A stretch of 64,000 bases of DNA from CAYLRY01 sp964386535. Lineage in GTDB: Bacteria > Chloroflexota > Dehalococcoidia > Dehalococcoidales > UBA3254. The stretch covers positions 69,864 to 133,863 of the forward strand of contig CAYLRY010000002.1 in the NCBI GenBank assembly GCA_964386535.1. The letters are read 5' to 3'. The notes under the pieces were generated by a model that saw only the letters and a list, made by a program, of their open reading frames with translations, did not search any database and was not told the DNA's origin. Position 1 is the stretch's first letter; every line of letters begins with the position of its first letter. The position numbers and the translations under genes were made by a program. Positions 7,123 through 16,148 of this stretch are shown in pieces.

Positions 7123-9774
7123 ATGAAACCAGGAAAGGAATTCAAGGCTGATAAAACGGTAATCAAAGCGCTTAGCCTGGGAGGCACTCAGGGTGGGGGA
7201 GTGCCCTGCGCGGTGGATGTTAAAGATGGAAAAGTAATCAGGGTCAGGCCTTTACATTATGATTGGAAATATAATTTAAACGATTATAATCCCTGGTCCA
7301 TAAGTCGCAACGGAAAGACCCTTACCCCTGTCAGCAAGTCTTTGCCGGGGCCCTTCCAATTGGCCTACAAGAAAAGGGTGTATTCTCCTAACCGGATTAA
7401 ATACCCCTTAATCAGAGTGGACTGGGATCCGAACGGTAAAAGAAATCCCCAGAATCGAGGTAAAAGCAAATACCGGAGGGCAACCTGGGATGAGGTCACG
7501 GATATTATTGCCAGTGAAATAAAAAGGATACACCGACAGTATGGCGGCGCTGCCATACTGGCTCAGGCTGATGGGCATTCAGAATGCAAACAAATACATG
7601 CTCCGCATGCCTGTTCGACTTTGTTGCTGGACAGGCTGGGTGACTTCACTGTGCAGGTCAGGAATCCGGATAGCTGGGAGGGCTGGTACTGGGGAGCCAA
7701 ACACGTCTGGGGGGATGGAGTGGTGGGATGCATGTTCCCGGCTGATAATGTCTTAAAGGATATTTCGGAACACTCAGACCAGGTTATCTGGTGGGGAGGT
7801 GACCCGGAAACTACCTGCTGGGGTTTTTGCGGGCAATCGGGTAGTCCGGTATGTTATTTCTGGACGGATGCCGGTATACAGCAGATCTTTATCTGCCCTG
7901 AGCTAAATTATTCCGCTGCGGTACATGCAGATAAATGGATACCTGTGCTGCCCAATACGGACGCTGCCCTGCAACTGGCTGTTATCTATACCTGGATTAA
8001 GGAAGGTACCTATAAGAAAGACTATGTGGCTACTCATACCGTGGGCTTTGATAAAATTATGGACTATGTTATGGGCAAAGAAGACGGCGTGCCCAAATCA
8101 CCAGAATGGGCTTCGCCCAAATGCGGCGTACCGGAGTGGACTATTAAGGCGCTGGCCAGGGAATTCGCTTCAAAGGTTACCTCCATTACTCATTATTATG
8201 CCGGAGGTATGGCACGCGGACCTTATTCCCATGAGCCGGCCAGGCTGGAAGTGATATTATTGGCCATGCAGGGTCTGGGCGCTCCCGGCGTTCACCAGTG
8301 CACCGTTACCCGCTACGGCAATCCCAGGAGTAAAGCTCCCAAGGCTAGCCAGTTCGACCTCCAGAAAGTGGTCGCTAACCCTCTTAAAGATCGAATTCCC
8401 CCAACTTTACCCGAGCTGGCTTTTGCCACCATTAAATCTATTACCAGGCAGTTCATTCCTAAAACCTTTATTCAACAGGCGATACTTAACCCGCCGGTAA
8501 CCTTCTGGGGAACCGGTTCGATCAGTGCTTCCGTTGCTGATCAGTTTAATAAGTACACTTTTCCACTGCCTAAAGAGGAAGGCGGGTCTGAAATTCATAT
8601 GATATGGACGGACAGCCCCTGCCGGACTACTTGCTGGAACGAGGGCAACAAAAATCTTGAAGCCATGAGAAGCCCCAAAATTGAATGTATCGTCGCCCAG
8701 CATCCCTGGCTGGAAAACGACTGCGTAATGGCTGATATTATCCTACCGGCCAATACTACATTCGAGGTGGAAGACCTGGTTCCCAATACCAGCCGGGCCG
8801 GCATAGAGTTTCAAAGCGTCGGTCTTCAGAGACAGGCCTGTAAACCTGTAGGTGAGTCAAAAAGCGACTTTGAAATCGTGTTGGAAATCTCAAAAAAGCT
8901 TGGTATGTATGAAGAGGTTTCAGAACACAAGAACCTGGAGGAATGGGTAAAGTACTTTTACGACTATTATCACCTCTCAGATTTCATTAGCTGGGAAGAC
9001 CTCCAGGAAAAACAATATGCTGTTTTCCCGATTGCGGAAGACTGGGAAAAGGATACTCCGGGATTAAGAAAATTCTATGAAAACCCTGAAAAGGATCCCT
9101 TACCAACTCCCTCTGGAAAGCTTGAATTCTATTCTGAGAGGCTGGCTCAATATTTCCCGGATGACCATGAAAGGCCTCCTTATCCCCAGTATATAGAGGG
9201 CGGGCCGGGTTGGACGCATGACGAGAGCCTTTCCAGTTACAGGGCTGGGAAATATCCTCTGTTGATGATGTCCAATCACGGTAGATGGAGAATGCATTCC
9301 CAATGCGATGATATTTCCTGGACGCATGAGGCCCTGACCGGCAAGGTAAGAGGACCGGACGGATATATGTACGAACCCCTCTGGCTACATCCTTCCACTG
9401 CGGCTGCCCGGGGCATTCAGAACGGGGATATTGTCAAAGCTTATAACCAGAGGGGAGCTGTTCTCTGCGGCGCCATCGTATGGGAAAGGATCATGCCCGG
9501 AGTGGCTTATGTGGATCACGGGGCCAGGGTGGACTGGATTATCCCTGGAGAGCTTGACCGCGGAGGCGCCATTAATCTTATCGCTCCCATAGGGTGCTCC
9601 TCTAAAAACATTTCAGGCCAGGCTACAAGCGGTTACCTGGTAGAGGTTGAAAGGGTTTCCGCTGCTCAAATGGAAGAATGGAAGAAGAAGTATCCAGAGG
9701 CCTTTAATAGAGAATACGACCCAGCATCTGGCTTGTGCTTCAATGCCTGGGTAATTAACGAAGGAGGTAAGTAG
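7123..9774 (+). CDS. molybdopterin oxidoreductase large subunit, pyrogallol-transhydroxylase type, diverged
   Basis: An 883-residue catalytic subunit of the DMSO-reductase family with two molybdopterin guanine dinucleotides. It lacks an N-terminal FeS motif, as does pyrogallol transhydroxylase TthL (about 875 residues). It shares the NPDSWEGW signature: Asp183, and Ser184 as the expected metal ligand. His152 aligns with a TthL active-site His. The stretch where TthL has FPGY, supplying its catalytic Tyr, reads TRYGNPRSKAPKASQF here, so that tyrosine is missing. No Tat signal is visible, implying a cytoplasmic enzyme. AAGGAG lies 11 nt before the ATG, and the next gene starts directly after the stop. 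The likely role is hydroxyl transfer, hydroxylation or dehydroxylation of an aromatic made by the upstream UbiD enzyme; the reaction is inferred. Confidence 0.85.
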   Translation: MKPGKEFKADKTVIKALSLGGTQGGGVPCAVDVKDGKVIRVRPLHYDWKYNLNDYNPWSISRNGKTLTPVSKSLPGPFQLAYKKRVYSPNRIKYPLIRVDWDPNGKRNPQNRGKSKYRRATWDEVTDIIASEIKRIHRQYGGAAILAQADGHSECKQIHAPHACSTLLLDRLGDFTVQVRNPDSWEGWYWGAKHVWGDGVVGCMFPADNVLKDISEHSDQVIWWGGDPETTCWGFCGQSGSPVCYFWTDAGIQQIFICPELNYSAAVHADKWIPVLPNTDAALQLAVIYTWIKEGTYKKDYVATHTVGFDKIMDYVMGKEDGVPKSPEWASPKCGVPEWTIKALAREFASKVTSITHYYAGGMARGPYSHEPARLEVILLAMQGLGAPGVHQCTVTRYGNPRSKAPKASQFDLQKVVANPLKDRIPPTLPELAFATIKSITRQFIPKTFIQQAILNPPVTFWGTGSISASVADQFNKYTFPLPKEEGGSEIHMIWTDSPCRTTCWNEGNKNLEAMRSPKIECIVAQHPWLENDCVMADIILPANTTFEVEDLVPNTSRAGIEFQSVGLQRQACKPVGESKSDFEIVLEISKKLGMYEEVSEHKNLEEWVKYFYDYYHLSDFISWEDLQEKQYAVFPIAEDWEKDTPGLRKFYENPEKDPLPTPSGKLEFYSERLAQYFPDDHERPPYPQYIEGGPGWTHDESLSSYRAGKYPLLMMSNHGRWRMHSQCDDISWTHEALTGKVRGPDGYMYEPLWLHPSTAAARGIQNGDIVKAYNQRGAVLCGAIVWERIMPGVAYVDHGARVDWIIPGELDRGGAINLIAPIGCSSKNISGQATSGYLVEVERVSAAQMEEWKKKYPEAFNREYDPASGLCFNAWVINEGGK

Positions 9775-10599
9775 ATGAAAGTTTTTACTTTTGATGTCGC
9801 CAGATGCAATGGCTGTTATAACTGCCAAATCGCCTGTAAAGATGAACACGTGGCCAACGACTGGACCCCCTACGCTAAACCCCAGCCGGAGATCGGCCAG
9901 TTCTGGCTGAAACTGACTGAACATGTCAGGGGCACTGTGCCCAAAGTTAAAGTGGCTTATATCGCACACCTTTGCAACCACTGCGATAATGCACTCTGTC
10001 TTGCATCCTGCCCTATCGAAGGTGCTATTTATAAAAGAGATGATGGGCTGGTCATTATTGACCCGGAAAAATGCACCGGTTGTAAGAATTGCGTTGACGT
10101 ATGTCCTTATAATGCCATCTACTTCAACCAGGATTTGAATATAGCTCAAAAATGCACCGGCTGTGCCCATTTGCTGGATAGTAATTGGAAGGAGCCGAGA
10201 TGTGTGGATGCCTGCCCGACCCTGGCCCTGAGATTTATGGAAGAATCTGAGGCCATTGAACAGGGCTTAATTAAAGACTCTGAGGCTATCAGACCGGAGC
10301 GTCGGTCTGCTGATAAACCCAGAACATATTACCGGAATATACCCAAAAAGTTTATCGCCGGCACACTCTATGACCCCATAGAAAAAGAAGTAATTGTCGG
10401 CGCAACGTGCACTCTGAACTGTGGTAACCAGAAACGAACACTTAAGACTAATGGCTTTGGTGATTTCTGGTTCGAAGGGCTGGATACCGGACGGTATACA
10501 CTTAATATCGAAGCTAAGGGTTTTGCCGCTAAAATCATTGAGGCCATCGATACCGAAAAGGATGTTAACCTGGGGGATGTCCCTCTGATAAAAGTGTAA
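9775..10599 (+). CDS. four-cluster ferredoxin subunit with C-terminal beta domain, TthS type
   Basis: A 274-residue partner of the preceding gene; its ATG follows the TAG stop without a gap and a GGAGG lies inside the end of the large subunit gene. Residues 1-150 hold sixteen cysteines in four groups (11/14/17/21, 67/70/75/79, 100/103/106/110, 127/130/143/147), enough for four [4Fe-4S] clusters as in DmsB-type subunits. Pelobacter TthS, of nearly equal length, keeps only three. Residues about 190-274 form a carboxypeptidase-regulatory or transthyretin-like beta sandwich (GFGDFWFEGLDTGRYTLNIE), the hallmark of TthS. Four intact clusters suggest that electrons really pass to or from an outside partner, unlike the redox-neutral transhydroxylase. 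No membrane anchor is encoded nearby. Confidence 0.88.
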   Translation: MKVFTFDVARCNGCYNCQIACKDEHVANDWTPYAKPQPEIGQFWLKLTEHVRGTVPKVKVAYIAHLCNHCDNALCLASCPIEGAIYKRDDGLVIIDPEKCTGCKNCVDVCPYNAIYFNQDLNIAQKCTGCAHLLDSNWKEPRCVDACPTLALRFMEESEAIEQGLIKDSEAIRPERRSADKPRTYYRNIPKKFIAGTLYDPIEKEVIVGATCTLNCGNQKRTLKTNGFGDFWFEGLDTGRYTLNIEAKGFAAKIIEAIDTEKDVNLGDVPLIKV

Positions 10600-10794
10600 G
10601 ACCTGAAAAATGGAATATCGTATTTTAAAACATTTTGGACAACAAGAATTGACTGGTATGCAGGTGCCCTGATTTTTTTAATATGTTGGGTCTCACGTGT
10701 CTGAAAATGAGGTGGCAAAAATCAAAATAATAGTAGTATTCATAATCAGTTATTGAGCGTTTATTTTATATTTTTTCTTCATCAGGATTCCTTA

Positions 10795-11982
10795 ATGGAA
10801 AGATATATTACAGCCATCATTGGCGGTGGAGCAGCCGGAATAGTTGCGGCCATCAGCCAGGCTCGCCGGGGTGCAAAAGTTGTTATCTGTGAAAAAATGC
10901 CGCAACTGGGTAAAAAAATCTTAGCCTCAGGAGGAGGCAGATGTAACCTTTTAAACGATGAATTAGATGAGACCCATTATAACTCTACTGCTGGAGAGCT
11001 GGTTAAATCTGTTTTATCTCAGTTTGGTAAAGCGTCCATACTTGATTTTTTTAAAAGCCTCGGTCTTCAGGTGTACTCAGATGGAGGCCGCATTTTCCCA
11101 GTGACCAACCAGGCCTCCTCTGTCCTTAAAGTCCTCGAGATAGAACTAAAAAGGTTGTCTATACCAATTAAATTCAATTTTATCTGTTCCGGTCTTTCTT
11201 TTTCAGGAGATAATATTCTTGTTTTATCCAGGGACGGCGAAAAATTGTCCTGCCAGAAGGTAATACTGGCAGGGGGCGGCAAGACCTATCCTGCCTTGGG
11301 ATCTGATGGCAGTCTATATGAAATTGCCGGTCATCTTGGCCATACAATTGTAGAACCGGTACCTGCCGCAGTTCCACTGGTGATAAAAAATAACCTGTGC
11401 CAGGTATTACAGGGACAAAGGATACTGGCTTATGCCAGGAGTCTGGTGGACGGTAGAGAGACGGAACAGGGCAGCGGAGAGTTGCTCTTCACCAAGTACG
11501 GTCTTTCCGGAACCTGCATACTGGATATCAGTGAATCTATCTCCGTGGCTATTAACCGGCAGCATAAGTCTGGCGTAAAGGTAATTATTGACTTGGCCCC
11601 GTTTATATCCCGGGAACAACTCAAGAACGAACTGGAAAAGAGGAGTCGAGCCCACTGGCCGTCTGAGGAAATGCTGGCTGGGATTCTGCCGAATAAATTC
11701 GGAACTGCTTTACAGCAAATATGCGCAAAGGGTGACTTCGAAGTAATCTTGAGTGCTATAAAGGAACACTGTTTTGAGATTTCCGGTACCCGCGGCTGGA
11801 ACGAGGCGGAATTTACCAGCGGCGGTATTAATGTAAATGAGTTGAATACGAGAACCCTGGAGTCAAAGATAAAAAAAGGCGTCTATTTTGCCGGGGAGAT
11901 TCTGGATGTAAACGGCAGGCGCGGGGGATATAACCTGGGGTGGGCCTGGGCTTCTGGTTGGGTAGCCGGTCAAACCGGATGA
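10795..11982 (+). CDS. BaiN/HI0933-family FAD-dependent flavoprotein
   Basis: A 395-residue protein starting at ATG 10795, with AGGA about 8 nt upstream. The N-terminal Rossmann motif IIGGGAAGIVAAI, the GKKILASGGGRCNL stretch and the C-terminal TSGGINVNELN and AGEILDVNGRRGGYNLGWAW blocks define the HI0933/YhiN/BaiN family of FAD-binding proteins. BaiN was linked to bile-acid ring reduction in gut clostridia, but most members have no proven substrate. The gene is separated by 195 nt from the molybdoenzyme pair, so co-transcription is possible but not shown. It is convergent with a broken ThDP-enzyme gene. Family assignment is firm; the biological role is open. Confidence 0.88.
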   Translation: MERYITAIIGGGAAGIVAAISQARRGAKVVICEKMPQLGKKILASGGGRCNLLNDELDETHYNSTAGELVKSVLSQFGKASILDFFKSLGLQVYSDGGRIFPVTNQASSVLKVLEIELKRLSIPIKFNFICSGLSFSGDNILVLSRDGEKLSCQKVILAGGGKTYPALGSDGSLYEIAGHLGHTIVEPVPAAVPLVIKNNLCQVLQGQRILAYARSLVDGRETEQGSGELLFTKYGLSGTCILDISESISVAINRQHKSGVKVIIDLAPFISREQLKNELEKRSRAHWPSEEMLAGILPNKFGTALQQICAKGDFEVILSAIKEHCFEISGTRGWNEAEFTSGGINVNELNTRTLESKIKKGVYFAGEILDVNGRRGGYNLGWAWASGWVAGQTG

Positions 11983-11986
11983 AATA

Positions 11987-12535
11987 CTACTCCAGCATCA
12001 TTTCTATTAAATGGGGCCCCTGCGAAGACAAGGTTGTTTTAAGCTCTCCTCCCAGTTATTCGGCGGTATTTACCGAGACTGCCGGTACTCCCATAGCTTC
12101 AGCCGTATCCTCAGATAACTCCAGCGGCGACAGTGTGGTCTTACACCAGCCGGACACGGTACCAGCCAGGGCTTCGATATTCATGCCTAAAGGGGCATCC
12201 AGTGGAATATGGCTGGTGGCGTGTTCTCCTACAATATTAACAATGGGAGATCGTGCCCTTTTAGCATTCTGGAGGTTGGCTATCCCGTTAGCAAACCCGG
12301 GACCGAGATGAAGCAAAGTTAAAGCCGGTCTGTCCATCATTCTTCCGTAGCCGTCAGCAGCGCCGGTGCAGACTCCTTCAAACAGTCCCAATACCGGTTT
12401 AATACCGGGCCAGGTATCAAAAGACTGCGCTAAAAGGATTTCCGTGGTACCGAAGTTGGCAAAACAAACTTCAACTCCGGCTTTTTGAGCGGTTTTAATT
12501 ACTAAATCGGCACCGTTCATTAGCTGGGTCCTCAT
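11987..12535 (-). pseudogene. broken ThDP-dependent enzyme gene (acetolactate-synthase-like), internal deletion
   Basis: The minus-strand frame begins with the N-terminal pyrimidine-binding domain of a ThDP enzyme (NGADLVIKTAQKAGVEVCF, then GVCTGAADGYGRM with the family's usual glycines and LLHLGPGFANGIANLQNA). At about residue 145 it jumps straight into what looks like the extreme C-terminus of the same family (AMGVPAVSVNTAE, a TAA stop, then LGGELKTTLSSQGPHLIEMM and TAG at 11987-11989). Intact enzymes are about 540 residues, so roughly 350 central residues, including the ThDP-binding domain, are gone. The TAA replaces a codon that is usually Glu. The product cannot be active. It lies 11 nt after the PrcB-like gene. 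Confidence 0.8.
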
Positions 12536-12546
12536 GTCTATAAATT

Positions 12547-13053
12547 TTACGGGCTCATAGTGATGGATGCTTTTGCACGCGATTTTTCTTCATACAGGTT
12601 ATTTAACAATATGAAATCGAGTTTACCGGTCTGCGGTAATTGTTCTTTAGCGATCTTTATAATCTGGTAGGGAGAGTATTTTTTTTCACCTTCGGGAGAA
12701 GCCTGTATTTCAGCTTTGATCCAGACATCCGTCTTGTATTGCTTTATACTGGCAATTTTATTCTCCGGTGAGGTACTTACACCTAAAAAGATCAGTATCA
12801 CAAAATTTTGCTCATAATCAACCTGTTCCATTGCCATCGATTCTTCCTGAGAAATACCGGTGGTGGGGATCTGTTCCGGACCGGTTAATACCAGGATCTT
12901 TGGTGTAACAGGCTGATTAAAAGGATTATCACTTTTCAGACTGATAGTCTCATAAGTCAGTTCTGTTTCTTCTATGCTATAGACTGCAAAGGGAAGGAGA
13001 ATCAGGATAATTAATAGAGCCAGGATGACTATAATTAACGTTCTGGTTTTCAT
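12547..13053 (-). CDS. membrane-anchored protein with PrcB C-terminal-like domain
   Basis: A 168-residue protein. Residues about 4-26 form a strong hydrophobic segment after MKTR, a signal anchor or uncleaved signal peptide without a lipobox cysteine. The rest resembles the PrcB_C domain: YEQNFVILIFLGVSTSPEN, an alternating beta strand VWIKAEIQA and the end motif SPYQIIKIAKEQL. PrcB was described as a protease-associated protein in Treponema; isolated PrcB_C domains are common in anaerobes without known partners. It probably faces the outside of the membrane. It is divergent from the PIG-L gene and followed closely by the broken ThDP gene. Confidence 0.6.
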   Translation of the reverse strand: MKTRTLIIVILALLIILILLPFAVYSIEETELTYETISLKSDNPFNQPVTPKILVLTGPEQIPTTGISQEESMAMEQVDYEQNFVILIFLGVSTSPENKIASIKQYKTDVWIKAEIQASPEGEKKYSPYQIIKIAKEQLPQTGKLDFILLNNLYEEKSRAKASITMSP

Positions 13054-13242
13054 TTCACTTCGATTATTGAATTAATTAGATTATGTATATGCTCTTCGTG
13101 TGACCAGAATTATGGCACTTATCCCGCGATTTGTCAAAATTTTTTCATGGCTTTTAGCTTTAAAAAAGAGTAATATATAGTTTAATAGGATTATTCATGA
13201 CTTTTGAAGTATAATCATGAAAGGCTGCTGAAAAAACTTAAC

Positions 13243-14124
13243 ATGGCACAAAAAACCCTTGTCTTTATCGGTGCTCATCCTGATGATGAAACCTTCGGAA
13301 TGGGAGCAGTATTAGCCAAGTATGCGTCTGACGGAGTTAAAGTTTACTATATTTGCGCCACCCGGGGTGAAGCCGGGACAGTTGATTCTGCCTATCTCAA
13401 AGGATATAAAGATATAGCAGAATTGCGTACTGCCGAGATGAGTGCGGCCGCCCGTATTCTGGGTTTGAAGGGGGTTATTTACTTGGGATACCGGGATTCT
13501 GGTATGCCGGGCACACCGGACAACCAGCATCCCCTGGCATTGATGAACGCTCCTCTCGAACAAATAGCCGGACGCCTGGTTAAAATAATTAGAGAATTAC
13601 AACCGGGTGTTATTATTACTCATGATCCCAGCGGGGGATACCATCATCCTGATCATATTACTGTCCATAAAGCTGCGATTATAGCTTTTCATGCTGCCGG
13701 AGATCCTCAGCAATTTTCTGACGCCGGTAAGGCGTTTCAACCCGGGAAACTATATTTCGGTGTGCGTTCGCACCGGGTGATGAAAATATTTATTAAGCTG
13801 ATGCCACTCTTTGGCCAAAACCCACATCAGTTTGGACGAAATAAAGATATAGATCTTACCAGAATCGTGAACACGGAATATCCCATCCATGCTGTGGTTC
13901 GTTTGCCGAAAGCTGCTATGGATATCCGGAACAAAGCTGCGGCATGTCATGCCAGCCAGGGTGGCGGACGTCCGCCAGGCAGCGGCTTTGGGTTATTCGG
14001 ACTGGTTAATTCGATATTTAGCCTTACCAATCGTATTTTTGGATATCGTGACTATTTTATGAGGGCTTATCCGTCACCCGACGGCGGAAGCCGCGAATCC
14101 GATCTTTTTCAGGGTCTGGATTAA
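13243..14124 (+). CDS. PIG-L/LmbE family deacetylase
   Basis: A 293-residue protein if begun at ATG 13243; an in-frame TTG at 13204 would add 13 residues, and neither start has a strong ribosome site. The motif AHPDDE (His12, Asp14, Asp15 from this ATG) and the later GGYHHPDHI supply the zinc ligands and catalytic Asp of N-acetylglucosaminyl-inositol-type deacetylases. Family members remove N-acetyl groups from sugars in cell-surface lipids, mycothiol or bacillithiol precursors, and antibiotics. The C-terminal QGGGRPPGSGFG stretch is common to the bacterial cytoplasmic branch. Substrate unknown. Its last 4 nt overlap the convergent HDAC-like gene. Confidence 0.88.
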   Translation: MAQKTLVFIGAHPDDETFGMGAVLAKYASDGVKVYYICATRGEAGTVDSAYLKGYKDIAELRTAEMSAAARILGLKGVIYLGYRDSGMPGTPDNQHPLALMNAPLEQIAGRLVKIIRELQPGVIITHDPSGGYHHPDHITVHKAAIIAFHAAGDPQQFSDAGKAFQPGKLYFGVRSHRVMKIFIKLMPLFGQNPHQFGRNKDIDLTRIVNTEYPIHAVVRLPKAAMDIRNKAAACHASQGGGRPPGSGFGLFGLVNSIFSLTNRIFGYRDYFMRAYPSPDGGSRESDLFQGLD

Positions 14125-14993
14125 TATTTCTCCAGTTCAGCCAGGCAGGCCACAATCCTGGGTACTGCATAGGTAGTGGCATGAGGCGGTGCATTACAGC
14201 AGGTTTTTACGATTAATTTCCCACCACATACTTCATCAGCCGCGGATTTAATAATTTTAGCCAGTTCTGGATAACATTTTTCAGTCACTGCCTGTGTACC
14301 ATAGCTATCCTGATGTGTATCCATACCGCAGAGCCAGAATATCATTTCAGGTTTAAACCTCCTGATTCTATCCGGAACGCCTTTAAGCACATTGGCAATC
14401 TCTTCTTTGTCGGAAGAACCATGAGGCAAGCAGATCTTGGTATCACTCTGCATTTTATCACTGGTGTAGTCGTCATAATAGTCACCATGGCAAAAACAGA
14501 TATGCAGCATCTCTTCGTCGTGCATGAAGAGATCACGAACTCCATCTGCATGATGTGTATCCGTGTCTACAATAGCGAAGCGTTTGGCTCCCAGGGTTTC
14601 TCTGGCATGCGGAATCCCCAGGCTTATCACATTAAAATAGCAGCCTCCCCAGGCGCTGTCGTAATGAGCATGATGTCCGCCGACGCCGCAAATAACCAGG
14701 GCGTTATCAATTTCTCCTTTCAAGACCTTCTCAGTTGCACCTAGCATGCCACCCACGGAATAAAGCGATACTGTCCACCACTGGCTGCGTTTAACCTCAT
14801 TAATCCATTTCTGGCTGTGCAAACGTCTGATTTCCTTTTCAGTGGCCTGCCTGGATTCAAACCAGGTTATATTTGGCTGAGAGAAAAGACCTTCCTTTCC
14901 AATGCTTTGAAAGCCTTCTTCAACGCCCATGGCCAGACTGCTATAGGCCTGTTTGCCACACACATCATGATAGAATACACCGGTCTTTTTCAT
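14121..14993 (-). CDS. histone-deacetylase-superfamily amidohydrolase (copy 1)
   Basis: A 290-residue arginase/HDAC-fold protein. CGVGGHHAHYDSAWGG holds the tandem active-site histidines and AIVDTDTHHADGV the Asp-X-His zinc ligands; FWLCGMDTHQDSYG supplies the later Asp. Bacterial members deacetylate polyamines, acetoin-related or other small amides, and rarely proteins. It is shorter than classical AcuC-type proteins (about 370-390) and differs clearly from the second HDAC-like gene at 32188-33297, so the two are not recent duplicates. Its 3' end overlaps the PIG-L deacetylase gene tail to tail. Substrate unknown. Confidence 0.82.
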   Translation of the reverse strand: MKKTGVFYHDVCGKQAYSSLAMGVEEGFQSIGKEGLFSQPNITWFESRQATEKEIRRLHSQKWINEVKRSQWWTVSLYSVGGMLGATEKVLKGEIDNALVICGVGGHHAHYDSAWGGCYFNVISLGIPHARETLGAKRFAIVDTDTHHADGVRDLFMHDEEMLHICFCHGDYYDDYTSDKMQSDTKICLPHGSSDKEEIANVLKGVPDRIRRFKPEMIFWLCGMDTHQDSYGTQAVTEKCYPELAKIIKSAADEVCGGKLIVKTCCNAPPHATTYAVPRIVACLAELEKY

Positions 14994-15284
14994 ACTGTAA
15001 CTATATCCTCCCTCTTATTATATAACACCAAACAAATACCTTTATTTTTATAGGTTTTTACTAATATGTTTATTGTGAGAATCTTTGCCAGCCAGAGTAT
15101 TCTTAAATCAATTGGCGTAATACCGGATTGAAACCTGTGATTTTATCTTAACTTAATGCCATGTATTTTGCCAGCCGCCAGGCATCTTGCAATATGAGGA
15201 CAAAACGTCTACAATTTGCCTGAGTTAAAATTGGTCACGGTCTGAAAGCCTGACAGCCAAAATAATTAAAAAGGGAGAAAATGA

Positions 15285-16148
15285 ATGCCACAAGCCAAGT
15301 ACAATGACCTTGTAAAAACATTGTCTTTCCAAAAAGGGCGGGGTGGGGCCAATGCCAGGGAACTGGTATTTGTAAGCGGTGAAGAAATGGCAGGATTCGA
15401 CTTTAATTTCATCATTGGAGTATACGATCAAATTGGTGATTGGGCTCCTGGCCGCGGGGCTCATGTACACCCCTTCGATGAATTGCTTTTATTTTTTGGT
15501 TATGATCCTGAGGATATGAATTATCTGGGTTCAGAGATGGCGCTTTGCCTGGGAAAAGAAAGGGAAACGCATAGATTCAAGGTACCTACTGTAGCGGTTG
15601 CTCCTAAAGGCATGCCGCATTGTCCCCTGGTCACTGAAAAAGTCTACAAGCCCTTCGGTCATTTTCATCTGGCACTGGCTTCAAAATATTCAGGTGAAGC
15701 AGTAAAACAGGAAGGAACCACTGACGGTAATAAGTATCTGCATCTGATGCACAGTATGCAGGTTAAAAACGGACCAGGCGGAGCCGGGGCAATCCAGACC
15801 ATATCTATGTCCGGTGATGAAATGGGAGGTCTTAATATCAATTTCACCATGGGACTCTATAATTCGGCAGGTCAGTGGCAGCCCGGGAAAGGCGCTCATA
15901 TCCATCCTTATAATGAATGTTTGGTCTTTTTTGGACATAATACCGCTGATTTGAGTTATCTGGGTGCTGAATTAACTATTGAAATCGGTCCTGAACATGA
16001 AAAACATACAATCAAGGCGCCAACAGTGGTGTCTATACCCAAAGGTTTACCGCATTTTCCTATTGTTTGTAATAAAGTAGATAAACCCTATCGCATGATG
16101 CAAATAGGACTGGGAGCCAGGTATCAAAGTTCATGGATAGACCAGTAA
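15285..16148 (+). CDS. double-cupin protein
   Basis: A 287-residue protein made of two homologous cupin domains (about 1-140 and 145-287). Each has the first cupin motif with metal ligands (His60, His62, Glu66; His205, His207, Glu211), a following FFG(Y/H) block and the second motif PKG(M/L)PH with His112 and His257. The single-domain cupin at 47585-48016 belongs to the same family (HVHDYDEA, LGAE, PKGVPHCPI). Both metal sites look complete. Cupins range from dioxygenases and isomerases to binding proteins; in an anaerobe a dioxygenase is unlikely. GGGAG lies about 10 nt before the ATG. The MYG1-like gene overlaps its 3' end by 16 nt, implying coupling. Confidence 0.8.
   Translation: MPQAKYNDLVKTLSFQKGRGGANARELVFVSGEEMAGFDFNFIIGVYDQIGDWAPGRGAHVHPFDELLLFFGYDPEDMNYLGSEMALCLGKERETHRFKVPTVAVAPKGMPHCPLVTEKVYKPFGHFHLALASKYSGEAVKQEGTTDGNKYLHLMHSMQVKNGPGGAGAIQTISMSGDEMGGLNINFTMGLYNSAGQWQPGKGAHIHPYNECLVFFGHNTADLSYLGAELTIEIGPEHEKHTIKAPTVVSIPKGLPHFPIVCNKVDKPYRMMQIGLGARYQSSWIDQ

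Noticed and set aside
9613..10170. Minus-strand open frame across the molybdoenzyme subunit junction
   Set aside because: It overlaps two well-supported genes and is a shadow of their codon usage.
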